Shown here: in pieces, positions 6,387 through 13,677 of the stretch
How positions within the stretch are numbered: position 1 is the first letter of the stretch
Layout of the letters: the number at the start of each line of letters is the position of its first letter
Notes under the pieces: model-generated
What the model was told of the DNA's origin: nothing
Databases searched by the model: none
The model's input: only the letters and a program-made list of their open reading frames with translations
DNA from: an uncultured Acholeplasmataceae bacterium
GTDB lineage: Bacteria; Bacillota_I; Bacilli_A; RF39; UBA660
Length of the DNA: 17,060 bases
Assembly: GCA_905203475.1 (NCBI GenBank)
Contig: CAJKWD010000025.1
Location: 1 to 17,060 of the forward strand
Direction of reading: 5' to 3'
Program-made: the position numbers and the translations under genes

Positions 6387-7664
6387 TTGAAAAAAGTATT
6401 ATGTTTATGCTTTTGCTTATTACTCGTTACAGGATGTAACAAACAAGAAAACAAAGTAAAGACAATTGTACAAAAAAATAATCAAATGAAGATTGCAATT
6501 AACTATCCAATTACAAATGAAAAGCGTTTAGATCAGAAAATACAAAAAGATGTAAAAAAAAGATACCAATATTTTTTAGAACAACAAAAAGAATTTGTGG
6601 CAATTGCCAAAGATGCTGAGTTTAATATTGATTATACATACAATTTGATTGATAAAAGATATATGATGGTGGTACTAAAAACTTTTTCAAATTCTAACTT
6701 ATTATCCAATCCCATGAATGATTTAGATACCTATGTTTACGATAAAAAAGAAAATAAGTTTCTTACTTTATCCGACGTAATCTCTACTACGGAAAAGAAA
6801 AAAGTAACCACAATGATTTTACATCAATTAAAAGAACAATATCCCGATTGTTTATTAACCGATAGAGTAAACAAATTACTCAATCAATTTACGAAAATTC
6901 ATTTTACGTTTGATGAAGAACAGTTTTATTTTTATTTTGAACCATACGAGATTAGTGCTGGTTATTTTGATATTATGACGGTTTCTATACCTATTGAAAA
7001 TTTAGGATTAATAATTGATATTAATGAAGGAAAAGTAAAAAAAGAATGGAAAAAGATAGAAGCAACTACAAAAATTATTGATCCTAATCAAAAAAGTGTT
7101 GCTCTTACTTTTGATGATGGTCCTAGTGTTTATACAGATGATTTATTAAATATACTAAAAAAATATGATGCCAGTGGAACTTTTTTTGTAATTGGTAACA
7201 AAGTAGAAATATATAGTGATACAATGCGTCGTATGATTCAAGAAGGAAATGAAATTGGCAACCATTCTTATAATCATAAATGGTTGACGAAAGTAAGTGA
7301 TCAAGAATTTTTAAATCAGATTAATCAAACACAACAAATTGTCAAAGAAGTAACTGGTTTTACACCACGTCTGATGCGTCCTACTTATGGTGCTGTAAAT
7401 CAATCACTCAGAAAACGTTCTAAATTAAAAATTGTCATGTGGGATGTGGATACTAGAGATTGGGAAAGCCATAACATCGATCATATTTTAAAAAAAACAG
7501 TCCAGAGCACAAAAGATGGTAGTATTATTTTAATGCACGATACAAAGAAACAAACGATTACTATTTTAGATAAATTATTAAAAGAATTAAAAAAAGAAGG
7601 CTATCAATTTGTAACAGTCAGTGAATTAGATAAAATGAAGCAACTCAAAAAATATGAAAAATAG
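6387..7664 (+). CDS. PdaC-like polysaccharide deacetylase lipoprotein
   Basis: A 425-aa secreted lipoprotein that most likely removes acetyl groups from peptidoglycan or another N-acetylated glycan. Residues 1-16 are a short signal peptide ending in the lipobox LVTGC, with lipidated Cys17. Residues about 30-215 resemble the DUF4163/DUF3298 region found before the catalytic domain in Bacillus PdaC. The NodB (carbohydrate esterase 4) domain runs from about 236 to 415: motif 1 TFDDGP 241-246 (catalytic base and metal Asp), motif 2 HSYNH 293-297 (metal His pair), motif 3 RPTYG 331-335 (usually RxPYG), motif 4 DTRDW about 355-359, motif 5 LMHD 382-385. The metal triad is complete, so the enzyme should be active. 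The start is a TTG at 6387. The next gene overlaps by 11 bp, so the two are probably co-translated. PdaA or another CE4 deacetylase is less likely because of the N-terminal domain. Confidence 0.88.
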   Translation: MKKVLCLCFCLLLVTGCNKQENKVKTIVQKNNQMKIAINYPITNEKRLDQKIQKDVKKRYQYFLEQQKEFVAIAKDAEFNIDYTYNLIDKRYMMVVLKTFSNSNLLSNPMNDLDTYVYDKKENKFLTLSDVISTTEKKKVTTMILHQLKEQYPDCLLTDRVNKLLNQFTKIHFTFDEEQFYFYFEPYEISAGYFDIMTVSIPIENLGLIIDINEGKVKKEWKKIEATTKIIDPNQKSVALTFDDGPSVYTDDLLNILKKYDASGTFFVIGNKVEIYSDTMRRMIQEGNEIGNHSYNHKWLTKVSDQEFLNQINQTQQIVKEVTGFTPRLMRPTYGAVNQSLRKRSKLKIVMWDVDTRDWESHNIDHILKKTVQSTKDGSIILMHDTKKQTITILDKLLKELKKEGYQFVTVSELDKMKQLKKYEK

Positions 7665-8043
7665 TAGTAACATTGATGTTATCCAACTTTTAAATGTGCA
7701 AGAATTTGCCTCTTTTTGTTATTTAATTACCACAGCAATTGCTATTTACTTAACACATTATCGAAAACAAGTTATTCGTAATGAGAATACTATCCTAACA
7801 CCAGAAGAAGCGAGAAAGTTAAACATATTTAACCATATTATGATTTTGATTTTAACCGGGACTTTTCTATATGTAAATCAAATTACTTTACAAAATGCAG
7901 AGGAAAATAATGAAGATACAACACTATTATCACTTCAAAAATTTGCTTCTGTTTTAACTACTATTGGAGCAATTATTGTATTATATGTTGTCATTCAAGA
8001 TCCTATTGATAATCCTAGTAGTAATGAAAATCCAGAAATATAA
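7654..8043 (+). CDS. Small membrane protein translationally coupled to the deacetylase
   Basis: A 129-aa protein of unrecognised family with three hydrophobic segments (about residues 17-35, 59-76, 97-115) and a polar, asparagine-rich C-terminal end. The first and third segments share a similar opening (EFASFCYLITT and KFASVLTTIGA), a hint of internal duplication. Its ATG lies inside the last codons of the deacetylase gene (11-bp overlap), with no clear ribosome binding site, so it is probably translated by coupling. That overlap suggests the two products are needed together at the membrane, but no function can be read from the sequence. Confidence 0.72.
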   Translation: MKNSSNIDVIQLLNVQEFASFCYLITTAIAIYLTHYRKQVIRNENTILTPEEARKLNIFNHIMILILTGTFLYVNQITLQNAEENNEDTTLLSLQKFASVLTTIGAIIVLYVVIQDPIDNPSSNENPEI

Positions 8044-8069
8044 AAAGAAGACTTTGATAATCTTCTTTT
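8043..8069. terminator. Bidirectional terminator between the membrane protein gene and polC
   Basis: A 9-bp stem (8043-8051 with 8061-8069) and a 9-base loop, with A-rich and T-rich flanks on both strands. The stop codons of the rightward gene (8041-8043) and of polC (8068-8070) both overlap its ends. Confidence 0.75.
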
Positions 8070-11000
8070 AAAATAAACTAAGCTGACTAGATTCATCCAT
8101 ATTATCTAGCATTCCCATCATTCTCATTTTATCAATTAAAGTTGCTGAAACTTTTCCTCTTTTTTGTAAATCTTCAATACTTAAGAACGCATTTTTTTCT
8201 CGTTCTTCAACAATCTTTTCGGCAACAGTTAATCCCAATCCATCAATGGTACGGAATGGTGGAATCAAGGTGTGATCATCTTTAATCACGAAGTTCTTTG
8301 CTCCACTTTCTGTAACAGATAATGGTGCGAACTTAATTCCTCGAGCAGTTGCTTCTAATGCAATTTTTAAAGTTTCAATAATATTTGTCTCTTTATTTGT
8401 TGCTTCTTTTCCTTTAGCTTCTAACTCTACAATCTTGTCTTTAATTGCATCATAACCTTTAATCATTGTTTCAATGTCAAAGTCATCCACACGGACAGAG
8501 AAATAAGAACAGTAATACCAAAGTGGATGATGTACTTTAAAATAAGCAACACGGAAAGCACTAATTACATAAGCTGCAGCATGAGCTTTTGGGAACATGT
8601 ACTTAATTTTTCCACATGATTCAATAAACCATGATTCAATACCAGCTACTTCCATTTCTTTTTTAAATTCTTGCCATTGTTCTGGTTGTTTACTTGCTTT
8701 TCCCTTACGAACAAATTCCATGATTTTAAATGCTTTCTTTGGTTCCATTCCATTGTACATCAAATATACCATGATATCGTCACGACATCCGATAACTTCT
8801 TTAAATGGAACAACATTATTACGAATTAATTCTTGGGCATTTCCTAACCATACATCTGTACCATGAGAAAGACCAGAAATTTTAATTAATTCTGAAAAAG
8901 TCGTCGGTTTAGTATCTACTAACATTTGAATTGTAAATTTTGTACCAAACTCTGGTATTCCTAACGTACCAGTTGGACAATTGATCTGTTCAGCCGTAAC
9001 ACCTAGTGGTTCCGGTCCACAGAAAATAGCCATTGTTTCTTTATCATCTAATGGTACTTTTGTAACATCCATACCAGATAAATCTTGTAACATACGTAAA
9101 TGGGTTGGATCTACGTGCCCTAAAATATCTAGTTTTAATACATCTTGATCAATGGCATGGTAATCGAAATGTGTTGTACGCCATAAACTGGTTGGATCAT
9201 CAGCCGGATATTGGAATGGCGTAAAATCAAATACATCCATATAACCAGGGATTACAACAATTCCTCCTGGATGTTGTCCCGTTGTTCTTTTCACTCCTGT
9301 ACAACCTAGTGCAATACGCTCTACTTCCGCTGTACGCATATTAATTCCTTTATCCTCACAATAACCTTTTACAAAACCAAAAGCGGTTTTATCTGCAACT
9401 GTACCAATGGTACCAGCTCGATAAACATTATCAACACCAAATAATACTTTCGTATATTCATGTGCTTTCCACTGATAATCACCTGAGAAGTTCAAATCAA
9501 TATCAGGTACTTTATCTGCATTAAATCCTAAGAATGTCGCGAAAGGCATGTCTTGGCCATCTTTATTCATCATAGTTCCACACTTTGGACAAGACCTATT
9601 TGGTAAGTCAAATCCACTAGAATACTTCGATCCTAATGTTTCACCATTTTCTTCAAAAATACTATACTTACACTTTGGACAAACATAATGAGCAGGTAAT
9701 GGATTTACTTCCGTAATTCCCATCATTGTCGCAACGAAACTACTTCCAACAGAACCACGACTACCAACTAAATATCCATCATCATTAGAATGCTTTACTA
9801 ATTTTTGTGCAATCAAATAAATAACGTCAAATCCTCCACCAATAATTCCTTTTAATTCCTGTTCAATACGATCAGCAATTAAATCCGGGAGTGGATCTCC
9901 GTAAATTTCATGGGCTTTACCATAAACTAATTCTTTGACTGTTTCAACTGAATTTTCAATCTTAGGAGAAAATGGAATACCACCTGTTTCAATAATGACT
10001 TCAATAATATCTACCATATCCGCAATCTTATTCGGATTCGTAATGACAATTTCTTCTCTTAAATTGTCATCTAGAAAATTAAAATCCTCTAACATCTCAT
10101 CCGTTGTTCTAAAATGTTGTGATGGAATCTCACGAATATTATTACGAGCCAGTGGATGTCTTCCTCCCCCTGGTACTTTTTGATTGACAATAATTTCACG
10201 ATATAGCTTATCTTCACGATTTAAATGATGTACATCACCAGTTGCGACAATTAATTTTCCCGCTTCTTTCGTCGTATTAATTATCTTTTTAATATTATCA
10301 ATTAACTCTTGTTTATTTGCAAAATCATTCATTTGTAATAGATGATCATAACACTCTGGTGGTTGTACTTCTACATAATCATAGAAATGAATCATATTAC
10401 TTAACTCTTCTTCACTTTTACTACGAGCCTGTGTAAATATTTCACTTTCATAGCATCCACTACCAATGAGTAACCCTTCTCGTAATCTTTGAATCTCACT
10501 TCTCAAAATACGTGGTGTTTTATATAAATATTTTGTATTTGCCAAAGAAATTATTTTAAATAAATTCTTCAAACCAGTCTTATTTTTACACAAAATATTA
10601 ATGTGATAAGGTCGTCCATACTTGTGTATTTCATCCTTTGATACTAACTTATCTAAATCTGTCATCTTTTCTAAATTACGATCCGATAACTTTCTCATCA
10701 TCTTATGAAATACTAATGCAGTTCCCTCTGCATCGTAATCACCTCTATGGTGACTAGACTCATCCCATGGAACATTGTAACGTTTCACAAGAGCCGATAA
10801 ACTATGTCTAGCAAAGGTGTTGTCTAAGGTACGTGATAATTCTAAAGTATCAATTACTGGATTCTTGAAAGTACCTAAATTATATTTTTGATAAGCCATT
10901 TCTAAGAAAGAAACGTCAAATTTTGCATTGTGAGCAACCATTGGTAAGTCCCCAAACCATTCAATAAAACGTTTAATAGCATTTTCTTCATTATCTTTAT

Positions 11001-12477
11001 CCTGTAACATTTCATCTGTAATGCTTGTTACATCGATAATCTTCTGTGGTAATTTTCTACCTGGGTTAATGAGCTCATCATATCTCTCAATAATTTCACC
11101 ATTATGTAATTTTACAGCTCCAATTTCGATAATCGAATCGCCACCTCCGGCATTAAAACCAGTTGTTTCAAAGTCGAATACAACATAAGTATTATCTAAT
11201 AACACAGAATCATTGGGACGAACAACAATATTGACTTCATCATCAATCATTGTTAATTCTGTTCCATAAATAGCTTTAAAAGGTTCTTCCCCCTCTTTTA
11301 AATTTTTATTAATATCACAGATTAAATGATAAACATCAGGAAATGCCTGAGCTCCATTATGATCGGTAATTGCAATTGCCTTATGTCCCCATTTATGAGC
11401 TGTTTTCACTAAATCTTTAGCATCTACAACCCCATCCATTTGACTCATCTTCGTATGGGCATGTAACTCTACTCTCTTCTTTGGGGCTTGATCCATTCTC
11501 TCTTCTAACTTTTTATCTAATAATAATATGTCACGAGCTGTAAATGTCAATTCTTTAGAATACTGATCATCTTTTGTATTCCCACGGAATAAATAAAATT
11601 TACCATTCTTTAATTTCGGCAATACTAAGTTTGCTTCTTCTTCATCGTGTAAAAATAGTTTTACATAAATACTATCTGTATAATCCGTTACTTTTAATGT
11701 TACTATTTTTAATTCTGTTCTTGTATCTCGAACATCTACTCCAAAAATCGTTCCTTCAATTGTAACATTATTCATTTCACCAATAATATCATGGATATGA
11801 ATTGGATCTGTATCAATTGTTCTTCCGATTACCACATCTGGATTACTTTCATCCAAAATTGTTTTTCGCTTATAATTTCCTTTTTGAAAATTATGCTTCT
11901 TTGGTTCTTCTATCACTGGTGGTTGAATTGGGGTAGCTTCTACTTTTTGTACTTCTTCTATTAATTTTTTTTCAATTTCTCTTTGCATTTCTAAACTTTG
12001 TTCTTCGTCTACTTTTATTTCAAATGTAACATTTCCATATCCCGCTTTTTTTAATTCTTGGCGAAAACGATCTTCAATTGAACGAAATTTCATCTCTTCT
12101 GCCTTATTACTTAAAATCAGTGTGACCCATTCATCATCGTAAGATACTTTCGCATCTAATAATAACTCTAATAGAGGGTTCTCTTCCTTCATATTTTCTA
12201 AAAAAGCTCGATAATAAGATGCGAATAAATCAGCTGAAACATGTTTTATTTGAAATGTAGCTGATACAGTTCGACAAGTTGGAAAAGATGCTTCTAATTT
12301 CTTTTGAAAAGATAAATAAAAATTAACTGGTAATGTATGATCTAAATGAATATAAAAACGATACTCATCATGAGCACGGTTACCAACAATACGCTCTAAC
12401 ACTCCTCCATCTAGTTGTTTCTTTTCTTCTTCTGTTAAGTTCATTTGTTTACATAGTATTTCTAATTTGTCATTCAT
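8068..12477 (-). CDS. polC: DNA polymerase III alpha subunit, Gram-positive PolC type
   Basis: The 1469-aa replicative polymerase, full length for PolC (about 1440). Domains in order: N-terminal domain 1-200; OB fold about 215-325; PHP domain opening with ELHAHTKMSQMDG (337-349) and TDHNG (371-375); inserted DEDD 3'-5' exonuclease about 430-595 with DFETTG 435-440, HNAKFD 516-521 and HHRGDYD 576-582; the rest of the PHP domain with ATGDVHHL 745-752. A zinc site CPKC 933-936 and CPKC 963-966 follows, then the palm aspartates PDIDLNF 991-997 and LKLDILG 1114-1120. The last five residues, QLSLF (1465-1469), are the sliding-clamp binding motif. One oddity is GHVDP at 1120-1124, where B. subtilis has GHDDP. 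The ATG at 12477 follows AGGGTGAT. A TACAAT box (12496-12501) has only a weak -35 inside the preceding terminator. Proofreading and polymerase sites both look intact. Confidence 0.98.
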   Translation of the reverse strand: MNDKLEILCKQMNLTEEEKKQLDGGVLERIVGNRAHDEYRFYIHLDHTLPVNFYLSFQKKLEASFPTCRTVSATFQIKHVSADLFASYYRAFLENMKEENPLLELLLDAKVSYDDEWVTLILSNKAEEMKFRSIEDRFRQELKKAGYGNVTFEIKVDEEQSLEMQREIEKKLIEEVQKVEATPIQPPVIEEPKKHNFQKGNYKRKTILDESNPDVVIGRTIDTDPIHIHDIIGEMNNVTIEGTIFGVDVRDTRTELKIVTLKVTDYTDSIYVKLFLHDEEEANLVLPKLKNGKFYLFRGNTKDDQYSKELTFTARDILLLDKKLEERMDQAPKKRVELHAHTKMSQMDGVVDAKDLVKTAHKWGHKAIAITDHNGAQAFPDVYHLICDINKNLKEGEEPFKAIYGTELTMIDDEVNIVVRPNDSVLLDNTYVVFDFETTGFNAGGGDSIIEIGAVKLHNGEIIERYDELINPGRKLPQKIIDVTSITDEMLQDKDNEENAIKRFIEWFGDLPMVAHNAKFDVSFLEMAYQKYNLGTFKNPVIDTLELSRTLDNTFARHSLSALVKRYNVPWDESSHHRGDYDAEGTALVFHKMMRKLSDRNLEKMTDLDKLVSKDEIHKYGRPYHINILCKNKTGLKNLFKIISLANTKYLYKTPRILRSEIQRLREGLLIGSGCYESEIFTQARSKSEEELSNMIHFYDYVEVQPPECYDHLLQMNDFANKQELIDNIKKIINTTKEAGKLIVATGDVHHLNREDKLYREIIVNQKVPGGGRHPLARNNIREIPSQHFRTTDEMLEDFNFLDDNLREEIVITNPNKIADMVDIIEVIIETGGIPFSPKIENSVETVKELVYGKAHEIYGDPLPDLIADRIEQELKGIIGGGFDVIYLIAQKLVKHSNDDGYLVGSRGSVGSSFVATMMGITEVNPLPAHYVCPKCKYSIFEENGETLGSKYSSGFDLPNRSCPKCGTMMNKDGQDMPFATFLGFNADKVPDIDLNFSGDYQWKAHEYTKVLFGVDNVYRAGTIGTVADKTAFGFVKGYCEDKGINMRTAEVERIALGCTGVKRTTGQHPGGIVVIPGYMDVFDFTPFQYPADDPTSLWRTTHFDYHAIDQDVLKLDILGHVDPTHLRMLQDLSGMDVTKVPLDDKETMAIFCGPEPLGVTAEQINCPTGTLGIPEFGTKFTIQMLVDTKPTTFSELIKISGLSHGTDVWLGNAQELIRNNVVPFKEVIGCRDDIMVYLMYNGMEPKKAFKIMEFVRKGKASKQPEQWQEFKKEMEVAGIESWFIESCGKIKYMFPKAHAAAYVISAFRVAYFKVHHPLWYYCSYFSVRVDDFDIETMIKGYDAIKDKIVELEAKGKEATNKETNIIETLKIALEATARGIKFAPLSVTESGAKNFVIKDDHTLIPPFRTIDGLGLTVAEKIVEEREKNAFLSIEDLQKRGKVSATLIDKMRMMGMLDNMDESSQLSLF

Positions 12478-12503
12478 AAGATCACCCTATTTGTTATTGT
12501 ACC

Positions 12504-12539
12504 AAAAAAAAAAGTAGAAGAAAATCATTTCTTCACTTT
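12504..12539 (-). terminator. Rho-independent terminator upstream of polC
   Basis: On the minus strand, 12539-12528 pairs with 12523-12511 (7 bp, a single bulged base at 12516, then 5 bp) around a 4-base loop. Ten T follow (complement of A 12504-12513). It directly follows the stop of the 353-aa gene (12540-12542) and overlaps the likely polC promoter region. Confidence 0.8.
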
Positions 12540-13601
12540 TTATAAATGTTTTTGTTTATTCTTTTCTCTAGCCATTCTTTTTAATTTATCCATAAAAATA
12601 TCATAAGTTACTGGATAGTTTTTTTCATGCAACCACGAAATAACACCATATTGATCTTCTTTAGAAAATGCAACTCCATTAATATCAATTTGATCAGAAA
12701 TATAACGTGTTACTTCTTGATTTGTTATATGATTTGCATGGAATGAAAGTAAAATATCACTCTCTTTTTTTGTATAATAGCGAGACACGATTTTAGCAAG
12801 TAATGGAAATGGAAAAGAAATATTTTCATAATAAGCAATTAAATCAGGTCTTAATCCTTCTTGCTGATATTCTAATATGATTTGTGTCATTTTATCTAAA
12901 ATGGGATTAATGAATGTAAATAATTTTTGAATATTTTCTTTTGTATTTTCATCAGCACATGCTTCTTGAAAACGATGGTATAAGTCTTTATTATAATATG
13001 ACATTAATCTTACTTTATTCGTCATATCTTTACTCTTTACCCCAACATATTCACAATAAAATGGATAAATGGGAATCGGATTTGAATCTGATAAATAATA
13101 TTCAATAAATTGTTCTGCTTCTTTTGCTTGTGCTCTTCTTGCTTCTTCTTTCGCTTGGGCTTTCTTTTCCTTTTCTTCTGGTGATAACTCTAAACTATCA
13201 TAATATGCTATTAAATCTTGTACATAAGCGTATTCTTCTGGAATTAATTCTTGACTACGTTCCAAACGATTTAACAAAGTCTGTAAATGTACTTTTTTAA
13301 CACCTCTTGTATCTAAATATTTTTTTGCTTTATCAAGTGATAAATTTGTTGTTCTAAGTACTTGCCAATAATTTGGATATTCGTGGATTTTACGCATTTT
13401 CTTATACAATTTTACTTCTCTTTTTTCAGCATATTGTAAAATATAATTCTCTACCATTAAATATATTTCTCTTTTAGTAAAACGATTATCTAAAATAACA
13501 ACTTCACTTTCATCATCTGATAGTAAACTTGGCTCTACTTCATGATGTTGCCAGTAAAGAAATGCAGCCTGGTAATAATCTTTCTTATTATAACTTTTCA
13601 T
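12540..13601 (-). CDS. Hypothetical protein between polC and pyk
   Basis: A 353-aa, probably cytoplasmic protein of no family I recognise; there is no signal peptide or membrane helix. It looks mainly helical. The N-terminal half contains a PNYWQVLRTTNLSLDKAKKYLDTRGVKKV-type segment (76-104), and residues 140-164 form a charged Ala/Glu/Lys/Arg helix likely to be a linker or coiled coil. The C-terminal part contains INPILDKMTQIILEYQQEGL (231-250) and ends in a basic tail (KRMAREKNKQKHL). It is rich in tyrosine and isoleucine. The longest frame starts 14 codons earlier at 13643, but that start lies in the pyk terminator and promoter region. The ATG at 13601 has the strong site AGAGGGGGAG four bases upstream. 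It has its own promoter (13634-13662) and terminator, so it is a single-gene unit despite its housekeeping neighbours. Confidence 0.75.
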   Translation of the reverse strand: MKSYNKKDYYQAAFLYWQHHEVEPSLLSDDESEVVILDNRFTKREIYLMVENYILQYAEKREVKLYKKMRKIHEYPNYWQVLRTTNLSLDKAKKYLDTRGVKKVHLQTLLNRLERSQELIPEEYAYVQDLIAYYDSLELSPEEKEKKAQAKEEARRAQAKEAEQFIEYYLSDSNPIPIYPFYCEYVGVKSKDMTNKVRLMSYYNKDLYHRFQEACADENTKENIQKLFTFINPILDKMTQIILEYQQEGLRPDLIAYYENISFPFPLLAKIVSRYYTKKESDILLSFHANHITNQEVTRYISDQIDINGVAFSKEDQYGVISWLHEKNYPVTYDIFMDKLKRMAREKNKQKHL

Positions 13602-13605
13602 AATA

Positions 13606-13615
13606 CTCCCCCTCT
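13606..13615 (-). promoter_or_regulatory. Ribosome binding site of the 353-aa protein gene
   Basis: AGAGGGGGAG on the minus strand, four bases before the ATG at 13601. It is one of the strongest such sites in the window and rules out the longer frame from 13643. Confidence 0.8.
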
Positions 13616-13633
13616 TTTTACAAAGCAGGTAAT

Positions 13634-13662
13634 ATCCTAACAAAAAAGAAATGATTTGTCAA
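13634..13662 (-). promoter_or_regulatory. Sigma-A promoter whose -35 lies in the pyk terminator
   Basis: On the minus strand a perfect TTGACA (13662-13657) is followed after exactly 17 bases by TAGGAT (13639-13634). The -35 box occupies the loop and edge of the pyk terminator hairpin. Transcription would begin near 13627, giving a leader of roughly 25 bases for the 353-aa gene. Confidence 0.65.
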
Positions 13663-13677
13663 ACTTAAATCATTTCT
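13642..13677 (-). terminator. Rho-independent terminator of pyk
   Basis: Perfect 11-bp stem (13677-13667 with 13657-13647) and a 9-base loop, then six T on the minus strand (complement of A 13642-13647). The pyk stop codon (13665-13667) lies in the loop and the first stem pair, so the coding end forms part of the terminator. Confidence 0.88.

Noticed and set aside
8597..8866. Open frame of 89 codons on the plus strand inside polC
   Set aside because: It lies entirely within the conserved polymerase coding sequence, has no supporting start signal, and its composition reflects the opposite strand.
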